Shown piece after piece: positions 56,196 to 64,000 of a stretch of 64,000 nt of DNA. The stretch lies in the NCBI RefSeq assembly GCF_014203735.1, contig NZ_JACHJQ010000003.1:419326-483325 (forward strand), given 5' to 3'. This stretch comes from Actinophytocola algeriensis. GTDB lineage: Bacteria > Actinomycetota > Actinomycetes > Mycobacteriales > Pseudonocardiaceae. Within the stretch, counting starts at the first letter, position 1. Each line of letters starts with the position of its first letter. A model generated the notes under the pieces. It did no database searches and had not been told where the DNA came from. It saw only the letters and a program-made list of their open reading frames with translations. Both the position numbers and the translations under genes were made by a program.

Positions 56196-57649
56196 TGGGG
56201 CCGCTCCACCATGACGGTATGTGCCTCCGCGATCGGCGCCTGGTTCACCGGCTTGGGCTTCTGCCCGGTCTGCGGCCGCCGGGCCGCGTCCGAGATCCGC
56301 AGCAGCAACGCGACCAGGACGTAGTTGGCGAGCAGCGACGAGCCACCCGCGGACAGGAACGGCGCGGTGATACCCGTGAGCGGGATCAGTTTGGTGACCC
56401 CGCCGACGACCACGAAGACCTGCATGATGAGCGCGAACGACAGCCCGCCGCCGAGCAGCTTGCCGAACGTGTCGCGCACGGCCACCGCGCTGCGCATGCC
56501 GCGCATCGCCAGCAGCATGTAGACCAGCAGCAACGCGGCGAGCCCGATGAACCCGAGCTCCTCGCCGATGGCCGCCGTGATGAAGTCGCTGTTCGCGAAC
56601 GGCACGATGTCCGGCCGTCCCGCGCCGAGACCGGTGCCCGCGATCCCACCGGTGCCGAGCCCGAACAGCGCCTGCACGATCTGGTAGCCGCGGCCGTTCG
56701 GGTCGGCGAACGGGTCGAGCCAGGTCTCGACACGCACCTGCACGTGGCCGAACAGCTGGTAGGCGAGCAGGCAGCCGAGCGCGAACAGCGAGAGCCCGAC
56801 ACCGATCCAGATGGCCCGCTCGGTCGCCACGTACAACATCACGAGCACGGTGCCGAAGAACAGCAGCGACGTGCCCAGGTCCTTCTCGGCGACGAGGACC
56901 ATCACCGAGACGCCCCAGCAGAACAGGATCGGCCCGAGGTCACGCGCACGCGGCAGGTCGACGCCGAGCACCCGCCTGCCCGCGGCGATGAACAGGTCAC
57001 GCTTGGACACGAGGAACGCGGCGAAGAAGATCAGCAGCAGGATCTTCGCGAACTCACCGGGCTGGATCGACAGGATGCCGAGGCGCAGCCAGATCTTCGC
57101 ACCGTTGATCGTCGGCGCGATCACGCTCGGCAGCACCGCGGGCAGCGCCAGCAGGAACAGCCCGACCAGACCGAACGTGTAGCCGTAGCGGGTGAGCGTG
57201 CGGTGGTCCTTGATCACGTAGAGCACCGCGAGGAACATCGCCACCGCGATCGCGGTCCACAGGATCTGCTTCGGGACCGCGTTCTCCCACTCGGACTCCG
57301 TCTGCAGCGCCGCCTCGGCCTTGGCCAGGTCGATCCGGTAGATCATGACCAGACCGATGCCGTTGAGCAGCGCGACGCACGGCAGGATCAGCGGGTCGGC
57401 GTAGGGCGCCCACTTGCGGACCGCGACGTGCGCGACGCCGAACAGGGCGAGGTAGGCGAGGCCGTACCAGACGATGCGCAACGTCAGCGACTCGTTCTGG
57501 TTGGCCTCGACGAGCATCAGCGCGGCCGTCACCAGCCCTGCCGCGAACGCCAGCATGGACAGCTCGGTGCCGCGCCGGGTCGGAGCGGTCGTGCCTTGCG
57601 CGTCGCCGGACTGCCCCGCCAGCAACCCCGCCGAGCCCGGCTGTGTCAT
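56192..57649 (-). CDS. rodA: SEDS peptidoglycan glycosyltransferase RodA
   Basis: A 485-residue polytopic membrane enzyme that polymerises glycan strands from lipid II. About twelve helices; SEDS marks include IWLRLGILSIQPGEFAKILL and the late GGSSLLANYVLVALLLRISD. A roughly 25-residue cytoplasmic N-terminus and a short C-terminal tail are present. Its start overlaps the pstP stop by one base and its stop overlaps pbpA, so the pair is strictly coupled. Confidence 0.96.
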   Translation of the reverse strand: MTQPGSAGLLAGQSGDAQGTTAPTRRGTELSMLAFAAGLVTAALMLVEANQNESLTLRIVWYGLAYLALFGVAHVAVRKWAPYADPLILPCVALLNGIGLVMIYRIDLAKAEAALQTESEWENAVPKQILWTAIAVAMFLAVLYVIKDHRTLTRYGYTFGLVGLFLLALPAVLPSVIAPTINGAKIWLRLGILSIQPGEFAKILLLIFFAAFLVSKRDLFIAAGRRVLGVDLPRARDLGPILFCWGVSVMVLVAEKDLGTSLLFFGTVLVMLYVATERAIWIGVGLSLFALGCLLAYQLFGHVQVRVETWLDPFADPNGRGYQIVQALFGLGTGGIAGTGLGAGRPDIVPFANSDFITAAIGEELGFIGLAALLLVYMLLAMRGMRSAVAVRDTFGKLLGGGLSFALIMQVFVVVGGVTKLIPLTGITAPFLSAGGSSLLANYVLVALLLRISDAARRPQTGQKPKPVNQAPIAEAHTVMVERPQ

Positions 57650-59076
57650 CAGCCGCCGCCCTCACGGGGTTCGCGGCAGTTCACGCCCGGCTTGGCTTCG
57701 ACCCTGGTGTCGGAGGCCTGGCCCCCGGTGGTCGTCGTGGGGGCCGCGCCCGAGGTCTGACCGGGCTGCGTCGTCGGCTGGCCGGGTGTCGGCGTGCCGG
57801 ACGGCTGGCCAGCGTTGCGCTCCTGCTCCTTCATCAGCGTGTCGCACGGCGGCAGCGGGTACTTCGTGCGCAGGTCGCGGATGAACTGGCGGGCGTCGGG
57901 GACGTTGTCGAAACTCTCGGTGCCCTCGCGAACCGTGTCGCGGCCGAGCTCTTTGAGGTCGTCGACGAAGAACTTGTCGCAGGTCGGCACCGCCGGGTCG
58001 CACGATCCCTGCACCTGGCGGTTCAGGGAGATGCCGAAGATGCTGCCCCGCACCCCCTGGAAGATCGCGATCTCGCCGTCGTCCGCCTCACCGACGAAGT
58101 ACTGCTTGTTCACCACGACCCACGTGGCCACACCACCGCCCGCGAGCAGCAATAACACCACGAAGACGAGTGCGAACACGCGAAAACGTCTGCGGCGCTT
58201 GGCTTTCGGGTCCGGCGGCGGTGGCGGGGGCGCCACCGGCTTCGGGATCTCACGGGGACCGGTGATCGCACTGGCCCGCGCCGCTGGTGAGTCCGCGGGC
58301 TGGCCCTGGTCCTGGCCGTTGCCCGCGGCGCCGCCCACGATCGGGGCGTCCTCACCGAAGTCGATGTCGACGACGTCCGCGACGATCACCGTCACGTTGT
58401 CCGGTCCGCCGCCCTTCAGCGCGAGCTCGATCATCCGGTCCGCGCACGCCTGCGCGTCCGGGATCTTGATCGTGTCGGCGAGGGTCTCGTGGCTGACCAC
58501 ACCGGAAAGGCCGTCGGAGCACAGCAGGTAGCGGTCTCCCGGCCGTGCCTCCCTGATCGTCAGGTTCGGCTCGACCTCGTGGCCGGTCAACGCCTTCAGC
58601 AGCAACGAACGCTGCGGGTGGGTCGCCGCCTCGTCCTCGGTGATGCGGCCCTCGTCGATCAGCGACTGGACGAACGTGTCGTCGTGCGTGATCTGCGCGA
58701 ACTGGCCGTTGCGCTGGAGGTAGGCGCGCGAGTCGCCGATGTGGACGAGGCCGATCCGGCTGCCTGCGAACAGGATCGCGGTCAGCGTCGTGCCCATGCC
58801 GTCCAGCTCTGGGTCGCTGGCCACGAGTTCTGCGATGGCGCCGTTGCCGGCGTTGGTCGCCTCCCGGAGCTTGCCGAGGAGGTCCTCACCTGGCTCGTCG
58901 TCGTCGAGGGGGGCCAGCGCGGCGATGACGACCTTGCTGGCCACCTCACCTGCCGCGTGTCCGCCCATCCCGTCGGCGAGAGAGAGCAGGCGAGGGCCCG
59001 CGTACACGGAGTCCTGGTTGTTCGAACGCACCAGGCCCCTGTCGCTGCGGGCCGCGTAGCGAAGGACGAGGGTCAT
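57649..59076 (-). CDS. pstP: PP2C-family Ser/Thr phosphatase PstP
   Basis: A 475-residue membrane phosphatase that reverses PknA/PknB phosphorylation. The catalytic domain (about 5-240) shows RSNNQDSVY, LADGMGGHAAGE, GMGTTLTAIL, VHIGDSRAYL, LLCSDGLSGVV and GGPDNVTVIV, all with metal ligands intact. A Pro-rich linker leads to one helix (about 295-320) and an outer domain of about 150 residues with four cysteines. Start ATG 59076 overlaps the fhaB stop. Confidence 0.96.
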   Translation of the reverse strand: MTLVLRYAARSDRGLVRSNNQDSVYAGPRLLSLADGMGGHAAGEVASKVVIAALAPLDDDEPGEDLLGKLREATNAGNGAIAELVASDPELDGMGTTLTAILFAGSRIGLVHIGDSRAYLQRNGQFAQITHDDTFVQSLIDEGRITEDEAATHPQRSLLLKALTGHEVEPNLTIREARPGDRYLLCSDGLSGVVSHETLADTIKIPDAQACADRMIELALKGGGPDNVTVIVADVVDIDFGEDAPIVGGAAGNGQDQGQPADSPAARASAITGPREIPKPVAPPPPPPDPKAKRRRRFRVFALVFVVLLLLAGGGVATWVVVNKQYFVGEADDGEIAIFQGVRGSIFGISLNRQVQGSCDPAVPTCDKFFVDDLKELGRDTVREGTESFDNVPDARQFIRDLRTKYPLPPCDTLMKEQERNAGQPSGTPTPGQPTTQPGQTSGAAPTTTTGGQASDTRVEAKPGVNCREPREGGG

Positions 59077-59531
59077 GACCGTAGCTCGATCACCGTCTTG
59101 CCGATTCGGATCGGGGCCCCGAGGGGCACCCGGAGGGGTGCCGTGACCTTAGCCCGGTCCAGGTAAGTGCCGTTCGTCGAGCCCAGATCTTCCACGTACC
59201 AGTCCGTTCCGCGCAACGAGATCCGCGCATGGCGGGTCGACGCGTAGTCGTCGTCCAGCACCAGCGTCGAGTCATCCGCGCGGCCGATCATGATCGGCCT
59301 GCCGTCCAGGGAGATGCGCGTGCCCGCGAGCGCCCCGTGCGTCACCACAAGCTGGCGGGGCGCTTTCCCCCTGGTCTTATTTGCCGCCGAACGGCGGAAA
59401 CCGGGGACAGCTACCCGGATGCCGGCAGCTGCGTACAGGTCGGAACGAACCACCCGTAACGCGGCCAGCACGAACAACCAGAGCAGGGCGAGAAACCCTG
59501 CTCTGGTCAGCTGCACAACCAGCTCTGGCAC
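59073..59531 (-). CDS. fhaB: FHA-domain protein FhaB (FipA-like)
   Basis: A 152-residue protein with one N-terminal membrane helix (about 10-28) and a C-terminal forkhead-associated domain (about 75-150: IMIGRADDSTLVLDDDYAST with RHARI and [11 protein letters not shown]). FHA domains bind phosphothreonine; mycobacterial FipA links FtsZ and FtsQ when PknA is active. The start is GTG 59531. It lies between fhaA and pstP and overlaps the latter. Confidence 0.93.
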   Translation of the reverse strand: MPELVVQLTRAGFLALLWLFVLAALRVVRSDLYAAAGIRVAVPGFRRSAANKTRGKAPRQLVVTHGALAGTRISLDGRPIMIGRADDSTLVLDDDYASTRHARISLRGTDWYVEDLGSTNGTYLDRAKVTAPLRVPLGAPIRIGKTVIELRS

Positions 59532-59588
59532 CTGTAGCGAACGCTCCCGCCTTGAGGGGATAGGTGAGACCGCCCGGTCTAGACCGTG

Positions 59589-60764
59589 TCAGCCCTGAGT
59601 ACGGAACACCAACGACGAGTGACCGATGCGGATCACATCACCGTCGGCCAGCTGCCAGGTCTGCACCGGGGTGCCGTTCACCGTAGTGCCATTGGTCGAA
59701 CCGAGGTCCGCCAGAGTCGCCGACTGGCCGTCCCACGTGATTTCCAGGTGCCGCCGGGAGACCCCGGTGTCCGGCAGCCGGAAGTCCGCGTCCTGGCCAC
59801 GGCCCACGACGTTGCCGCCCTGCTTCAGCGAGTAGGTGCGGTTCGAACCGTCGTCGAGCTGCAGGCTGGCGTTCAGCTGGCGCGGGCCGGTCTGCACAGC
59901 GGGGGGCGCGTAACCCTGCTGTGCGTACGGGTCGCCGCCGCCCTGGCCGTAGCCCTGCTGGCCGTAACCCTGCTGTTGGCCGTAGCCCTGGTCGTAGCCC
60001 TGCTGCTGCTGGCCGTAACCCTGGTCGTAGCCCTGCTGGCCGTAGCCCTGCTGCTGTTGGCCGTAGCCCTGGTCGTAGCCCTGCTGCTGCTGGCCGTAAC
60101 CCTGGTCGTAACCCTGCTGGCCGTAGCCCTGCTGCTGTTGGCCGTAACCCTGGTCGTAGCCCTGCTGTTGGCCATAGCCCTGGTCGTAGCCCTGCTGTTG
60201 CTGGCCGTAACCCTGGTCGTAGCCCTGCTGCTGCCCGTAGCCCTGGCCTTGCTGGCCATAGCCGTACTGCTGTCCGTAAGGATCGCCCTCGGGCGGTTGG
60301 CCGTAGCCGGGAGGCTGGCTCATGGATCGGTCTCCTGCGTTGCGGGGTTGTGCCGACCGTGCGTCCCCAGGTGCCCTGGCCGGAGCCTTGACATCCGGGT
60401 CGACAGTCGAGCGTATTCGGAACTGTCCGGTGTGCAGCGCGTCGGAGCGCTCCAGGGAGACTACGACGTCACCGTATGTGTCCCACTGCTGCTCCGCGAG
60501 ATACTCCTCGACACAGTCCGCGAGCAGCGCGGTGGTGCGGTCGGCCTCCCCGGCGAAGTTGCCGAAGTCCTGCTCGCCCAGTTGCACTATGTAGTGGTTG
60601 GGCGCCAGGAGCCGGCCGCCAGCCAGCTCACGGAGGTTGACCTCACCTTCACGCAGCAGCGCCTGTGCCAGCTCCTGGGGCACCACACTGCCACCGAACA
60701 CACGCGCGAAGGTGTTCCCCACGGCGTTCTCCAACTTGCGGTTCAACCGCTGCCCGAGGCCCAT
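59589..60764 (-). CDS. fhaA: FHA-domain protein FhaA with Tyr/Gly/Gln repeat linker
   Basis: A 391-residue protein. The N-terminal domain (about 1-120, DUF3662: [34 protein letters not shown]) is followed by a low-complexity linker (about 150-275) of repeated YGQQQ and GYDQG units, and a C-terminal FHA domain (about 290-390: [31 protein letters not shown]). In mycobacteria FhaA binds the phosphorylated pseudokinase of MurJ and limits wall synthesis at the pole. Start ATG 60764 has GAAGGAGG. It leads the minus-strand kinase operon, divergent from tRNA-Leu. Confidence 0.95.
   Translation of the reverse strand: MGLGQRLNRKLENAVGNTFARVFGGSVVPQELAQALLREGEVNLRELAGGRLLAPNHYIVQLGEQDFGNFAGEADRTTALLADCVEEYLAEQQWDTYGDVVVSLERSDALHTGQFRIRSTVDPDVKAPARAPGDARSAQPRNAGDRSMSQPPGYGQPPEGDPYGQQYGYGQQGQGYGQQQGYDQGYGQQQQGYDQGYGQQQGYDQGYGQQQQGYGQQGYDQGYGQQQQGYDQGYGQQQQGYGQQGYDQGYGQQQQGYDQGYGQQQGYGQQGYGQGGGDPYAQQGYAPPAVQTGPRQLNASLQLDDGSNRTYSLKQGGNVVGRGQDADFRLPDTGVSRRHLEITWDGQSATLADLGSTNGTTVNGTPVQTWQLADGDVIRIGHSSLVFRTQG
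59938..60270 (-). repeat. Degenerate tandem repeat coding the FhaA Y/G/Q linker
   Basis: A CAGGGTTACGACCAGGGCTA-like unit recurs about every 30-45 bases in varied combinations, over about 330 bases. Synonymous variation between units shows it is kept as protein and not only as recent DNA slippage. Confidence 0.9.
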
Positions 60765-60879
60765 GGGTCCCTCCTTCCGTCGTGTGCTCCTCGTTCGATC
60801 GTATCTGGGTCCGGGCCCAAGGACAGGGCGATGTGCAAACCCGATTGCGGACCCTGTAGGCTTCGGCGCACACCACTCG

Positions 60880-60962
60880 GGGCGAGTGGCGGAATGGCAG
60901 ACGCGCACGGTTCAGGTCCGTGTGTCCGAAAGGACGTGAGGGTTCAACTCCCTCCTCGCCCA
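60880..60962 (+). tRNA. tRNA-Leu (CAG)
   Basis: Acceptor GGGCGAG pairs with CTCGCCC, the anticodon arm is CACGG-TTCAGGT-CCGTG (anticodon CAG), a long variable arm (TGTCCGAAAGGACG) marks a class II tRNA, and the T arm is GAGGG-TTCAACT-CCCTC. CCA is not encoded. Confidence 0.98.
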
Positions 60963-61020
60963 CGACCGACGGCCGACGTATGCCTGCGGAGAGCGCAGGC
61001 CTTGTCGGTCGTTTTTATTT
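60963..61020 (+). terminator. Terminator after tRNA-Leu
   Basis: CGACCGAC/GTCGGTCG outer and GCCTGCG/CGCAGGC inner stems, then GTTTTTATTTT: a classical U-tract terminator. Confidence 0.9.
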
Positions 61021-61078
61021 TGGGGGGCCGAGCCCCCCATGCCCCCCACGGTGCGGGTGGGTCCTGACCCAGCGTGGT
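61018..61078 (+). repeat. tRNA-downstream hairpin element, copy B
   Basis: Hairpin 1 is GGGGGGC-CGA-GCCCCCC (61022-61038). Hairpin 2 has outer stem CCACG/CGTGG (61046-61077) and inner TGGGT-CCTG-ACCCA. It matches copy A after tRNA-Ile in order, loop (CGA) and flanking words. Function unknown. Confidence 0.7.
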
Positions 61079-62041
61079 GGGGTTGCGTTCGTCACGTTGA
61101 TGTTGGCCTGTTCCTGTCGGGTTCTGTTGCGGTTCGCAAGCGGTGTCGTTCGGCGGCCGTTCGGTTGGTTGACCACGCAATCTCCTTGCCTGGTTCCTCT
61201 CTCCATGGTGAGTGTGCCTCGTTTTGTCTCGCTCCGCCTCGCTCCGCCTCGCTCCGCTCGGCGTTGCCTCGCGTCGTCCGGCCCCGCTGGCCTGACCCGG
61301 CTCGTCCCGCCTGACTCGGTTCGGCCCGCCCGGTTCGGCGGCCCCGCTCGCCTCGCCACCGCTCGGCATGGCCCCGCTCGGCCCGCCCGCCCGCCCGGGC
61401 CTCGCGGGGCTCGGCGCGGGTGTTCGCGGGCTCGGCGCCTCGTCTTGGTCGTCTTCCTTGGGGCCGCGGGCCAGTTTGCGGTCGTGTTCTCCTTCTTCGT
61501 TTGCGGTCATTTCTATCTGGGTTTCCCGGGTCGGTGTCTCCGTGTGTTCGTGGTCGAGGCGATGGGGTGTTCTCGCTGGTGGTCTGGACCTTTGCCGGGT
61601 TTGCTTCGCATTTGTGAGTGCGGGGTTTGTCGATCGTTTCCGGGGGTGCGTTCGATTTCGCCGGTGGCGGGATCTTTCGGTTTTTCTTGCGCTGTCCCGC
61701 GTTTCGCAGACGGGCGTGTGTCGGGTGTGGACGGGGAGGGCCTGTTGATCTTCTTGCTGGTGAGGGGTGGCATGTGCAAATTGCTGGCCGCAACTTTGGG
61801 TGTTGCCCTCTGTTCAACCGCCCGGCCTATGACTCACCCAGACGGCGGCACCGTCGGGCAGAAGTCCTAATGCCGGTCGTCGACCGGTCACCGACCGCTC
61901 AGCGCCGCCGGTCGCAGGGGGGTCGTTTCCGTCTGCGGTTGGTGGGGGCGGGGGAGGTAGGACAGTGAGGTAACCAAAAACGCCGCGCTTGGCAGGGGAT
62001 GGCGAGCCGACGGCACGGCGGTAGTGGAGAGGGCTGGGTTC
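61079..62041. other. Gene-poor, strand-asymmetric region after tRNA-Leu
   Basis: Almost 1 kb without a credible gene. The plus strand is rich in T, C and G and poor in A, with simple stretches such as CTCGCTCCGCCTCGCTCCGC (about 61228-61255) and many CGGCTCGGC-like words. Open frames exist on both strands, but their translations are compositionally extreme (Phe/Val/Gly/Cys-rich or Arg/Pro/Thr-rich) and lack recognisable domains, and none has a good ribosome site. It could be decayed sequence at a tRNA integration hot spot or a structured RNA. Confidence 0.6.
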
Positions 62042-62656
62042 GTGACGGGCATACCAGGACGCACGGCGGTTTCGGACAACCTGACGGCGGTGCCATCGCC
62101 GCTCGTCCCCCCCGTCGAGCTTCCCGCCAAGGCGGACGAGCTGGCGGCTGCCGCGGCTCGTGACCTCGGGTGGCAGGGCATCGTCCTCCCCGAGATGAAG
62201 TTGCTCGGTCGGCGCATTTCCCTCGTCGCGCAGCTGATGCCCGACGCACACGCCGAACGCATCTGCCTGGGCCAGGCGCCCGAGGTGGATCGCGCCACCG
62301 TCGCCACCTGGGTGTGGCCGGAGTTCAACGGGCGCGTGCCCGCACCTGCCGTGCGGATCGTCGGCGCCATCGCCGTCGCCCGCCACTGGCGGACCGGGCT
62401 CATCAACGCCGTGCCGTTCCTGCGGTACTGCGACGCCGCGATGGTGCTGCCGATGTCGGTCGTCATCACGAACGACTACCTCGTCAACTGCCTGCCGCGG
62501 GCTCGCGCCTACGGCGTGGCCATCGCCTCCGCCTCGCCGGGGCCCGAGGTCCGCATGGACCTCCCCGGCCGCGCGGACCGCGTGCCCGCCGACGTCGACG
62601 GCACCCACCGCTGGCTCGGTGAGCTGGCCTACGAGCAGATCCTCGCCGCCGCGTGA
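62042..62656 (+). CDS. Hypothetical protein
   Basis: A 204-residue soluble protein that I do not recognise. Pro/Val-rich at the start, then alternating hydrophobic segments (VRIVGAIAVARHW, YCDAAMVLPMSVVITNDYLV) without clear membrane helices and no known catalytic motif. Codon use is GC-rich at third positions like its neighbours, so it is probably real. GTG 62042 follows GGAGAGGG. Its end overlaps the next gene (GTGA), so the two are coupled. Confidence 0.7.
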   Translation: MTGIPGRTAVSDNLTAVPSPLVPPVELPAKADELAAAAARDLGWQGIVLPEMKLLGRRISLVAQLMPDAHAERICLGQAPEVDRATVATWVWPEFNGRVPAPAVRIVGAIAVARHWRTGLINAVPFLRYCDAAMVLPMSVVITNDYLVNCLPRARAYGVAIASASPGPEVRMDLPGRADRVPADVDGTHRWLGELAYEQILAAA

Positions 62657-63303
62657 GGGTTGTCATCGCGGGCGGTCACGGACAGATCGCCCTCCGGTTG
62701 ACCGCGCTGCTCGCTCGACGCGGCGACACCGCCGTGGGCATCGTCCGGAACCCCGATCACGTCGCTGACGTGCGGGAAGCCGGTGGCGACGCGGTCGTCC
62801 TGGACCTCGAGCAGGCAACCGTCGACGAGGTGGCCACCGCGCTCACGGGGGCCGACGCCGTCGTCTTCGCCGCCGGTGCGGGCCCGGGTAGTGGCGTCGC
62901 CCGCAAGGACACCGTCGACCGGGCCGCGTCCGTGCTGTTCGCCGACGCGGCAGAAGCGGCTCAGGTGCGGCGCTTCCTGCAGGTCAGCGCGATGGGGCTG
63001 GACCGGGCCGACGACCCGTCGCTGGACGAGGTCTTCGCCGTCTACCTGCGGGCCAAGGACGCCGCCGACCGGGACGTCATGGCCCGCGACGGGCTCGACT
63101 GGACCATCCTGCGGCCGGGTCGTCTCACCAACGACCCCGCGGTCGGCACCGTGACGCTCGCCGAGAGCGTCCCGCCCGGTGCCGTGACCAGGAGCGACGT
63201 GGCCGCCGTGCTCGTCGCCCTCCTCGACCGGCCGGACACCGCGAACCGCGTGTACGAGCTGGTCGGCGGCGACACCCCGATCGATGACGCGCTAGGCGCC
63301 TAG
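62653..63303 (+). CDS. NAD(P)H-binding SDR-like protein
   Basis: A 216-residue atypical short-chain dehydrogenase of the NAD(P)H-binding (NmrA/YwnB-like) group. The nucleotide site is VVIAGGHGQIALRLTALL, with FAAGAGPGSG and RRFLQVSAMG after it and TILRPGRLTN near the C-terminus. The classical Tyr-x-x-x-Lys pair is found only in the form YLRAKDAAD. The reaction is unknown. GTG start at 62653 overlaps the upstream stop. The last 12 bases overlap the convergent oxidase gene. Confidence 0.85.
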   Translation: MRVVIAGGHGQIALRLTALLARRGDTAVGIVRNPDHVADVREAGGDAVVLDLEQATVDEVATALTGADAVVFAAGAGPGSGVARKDTVDRAASVLFADAAEAAQVRRFLQVSAMGLDRADDPSLDEVFAVYLRAKDAADRDVMARDGLDWTILRPGRLTNDPAVGTVTLAESVPPGAVTRSDVAAVLVALLDRPDTANRVYELVGGDTPIDDALGA

Positions 63304-64000
63304 CACCCGCTTCAGGTACGGGTTCAGGAACTTGCCCTCCGGGTCCAGCTCCGCCCGCAGCCGGGTGAAGTCGTCGAACCTCGGGTAGCGGGCATGCAGG
63401 TCGTCCGCGCCCAGCGTGTGCATCTTCCCCCAGTGCGGCCGCCCGCCGACCGCGCCCGCGACCTTCTCGAACAGGTCGAAGTACGCCCGGTACGGCATGC
63501 CGGTGAACTGGTGCACCGCGATGTACGCCGAGTCCCGCTCGTAGGCGGTCGACAGCCAGATGTCGTCCGCCGCCGCCACCCGGATCTCCACCGGGAACAT
63601 CACCGGATCCGCCAGCTCCGGCACCCGCTTCCGCAGCTCACCGAGCACCTCGGGCAGCGCGGCCCGGGGCACCGCGTACTCCGACTCCACGAACCGCACG
63701 TCCCGGTTCGTCACGAACACCTTGTGCGACACGTCGGAATACGCCCGCGCTGACAGCACGGCCGACGACAAACGGTTGAGCGGTCGCACGAGTGGACGAA
63801 CGGCCCTCCCCACACGACAAACGGCGCCGAACAGGGTGTTTTCCATGAACCGGTACTCGACGAACTGCCGTGCCGGGGACAGCGGTTCCGGCGTCGACCC
63901 GGCCGGGAGCCGGTTGTTTCGCTTGGTCAGCGCGTTGCGGCCGTAGGGGAACCAGTAGAACTCGAAGTGGTCGTTCTCCGCACAGTTCTCGTCCAGTCCC
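63292..64000 (-). CDS. D-arabinono-1,4-lactone oxidase-type flavoprotein, N-terminus beyond window
   Basis: About 235 C-terminal residues of a VAO-family, covalent-FAD-type sugar-lactone oxidase. The ALO domain is recognisable by DHFEFYWFPYG at the window edge, then FPVEIRVAAADDIWLS, FTGMPYRAYFD, GRPHWGKMHTL and the end DPEGKFLNPYLKRVL. The frame runs without interruption to base 64000, so the FAD-binding N-terminus lies outside. Relatives act on L-gulono-, D-arabinono- or xylitol-type substrates; which one applies cannot be read here. Confidence 0.9.
   Translation of the reverse strand, partial: GLDENCAENDHFEFYWFPYGRNALTKRNNRLPAGSTPEPLSPARQFVEYRFMENTLFGAVCRVGRAVRPLVRPLNRLSSAVLSARAYSDVSHKVFVTNRDVRFVESEYAVPRAALPEVLGELRKRVPELADPVMFPVEIRVAAADDIWLSTAYERDSAYIAVHQFTGMPYRAYFDLFEKVAGAVGGRPHWGKMHTLGADDLHARYPRFDDFTRLRAELDPEGKFLNPYLKRVLGA

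Noticed and set aside
59938-60270. CRISPR-like array
   Set aside because: Units are irregular, in frame within fhaA, and there are no unique spacers and no cas genes. It codes a Y/G/Q linker.
61092-61817. A 241-codon minus-strand frame in the gene-poor region
   Set aside because: Extreme Arg/Pro/Thr/Glu content, simple repeats, no ribosome site and no domain.
60920-61870. A 316-codon frame running out of tRNA-Leu
   Set aside because: It begins within the tRNA gene, passes through the terminator and the hairpin element, and has Phe/Val/Cys-rich random-looking sequence.
63042-63275. Small minus-strand frame inside the NAD(P)-binding gene
   Set aside because: Antisense shadow with no ribosome site or motif.

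Overview
This window is the chromosomal replication-origin region of a high-GC actinomycete. Gene content and order closely match the mycobacterial oriC neighbourhood: cca-mutT-murJ-sigM-trxB-trxA-cwlM-(GNAT)-parB-parA-rsmG-jag-yidC-yidD-rnpA-rpmH / dnaA-oriC-dnaN-gnd-recF-dciA-gyrB-gyrA, and then ppiA-crgA-pabA/trpG-pknB-pknA-pbpA-rodA-pstP-fhaB-fhaA. Several points suggest a member of the Pseudonocardiaceae (Saccharothrix/Lentzea/Actinosynnema-like) rather than Mycobacterium or Streptomyces: gnd between dnaN and recF, MurJ split from its pseudokinase partner, a class E sortase, and a MocR-type aminotransferase plus a D-Ala-D-Ala ligase next to parAB. The family assignment is an inference from gene order; no 16S rRNA is present.

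Layout. 1-7.3 kb: leuS (3' end cut by the window edge) behind a short leader that looks like a leucine attenuator; a divergent TetR/hydrolase pair with two small membrane proteins; AlgH/YqgE; an MFS transporter; and the remnant of an F420-type monooxygenase. 7.4-19.4 kb: cca, MutT4-type Nudix hydrolase, DUF6049 membrane protein, MurJ, a pseudokinase, SigM and its anti-sigma factor, thioredoxin reductase and thioredoxin, and CwlM. 19.4-28 kb: GNAT (minus strand), then aminotransferase and ddl (plus strand), then the minus-strand parA-parB pair and the rpmH-rnpA-yidD-yidC-jag-rsmG series, with parS sites. 28-40.5 kb: dnaA, oriC with DnaA boxes and an A/T-rich stretch, dnaN, gnd, recF, dciA, gyrB, gyrA and a DUF3566 protein. 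40.5-41.2 kb: tRNA-Ile, a DLW-39 peptide and tRNA-Ala. 41.3-50 kb: mixed envelope and metabolic genes, including a ferric-reductase-like protein, a CwsA-like protein, PpiA, rhomboid, CrgA, sortase and PabA/TrpG. 50-61 kb: the minus-strand Ser/Thr-kinase and cell-elongation operon and a divergent tRNA-Leu. 61-64 kb: about 1 kb with no credible gene, then a hypothetical protein, an NAD(P)-binding protein and a sugar-lactone oxidase cut by the window edge.

How it works together. Three jobs are interleaved: starting and segregating the chromosome (DnaA, DnaN, RecF, DciA, gyrase, ParA, ParB, parS); building the wall at the growing zone (MurJ, CwlM, PbpA, RodA, CrgA, CwsA-like, Ddl) under PknA/PknB/PstP/FhaA/FhaB phospho-control; and membrane-protein insertion, tRNA maturation and thiol redox.

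No dramatic new defence or biosynthetic system is visible. The less expected signals are regulatory or structural: a leaderless triple-leucine leader peptide ahead of leuS, a hairpin-rich element found after two different tRNA genes, a 20-bp repeat scattered at gene junctions, consensus DnaA boxes outside oriC, and a cytoplasmic CwlM that keeps all its zinc ligands.
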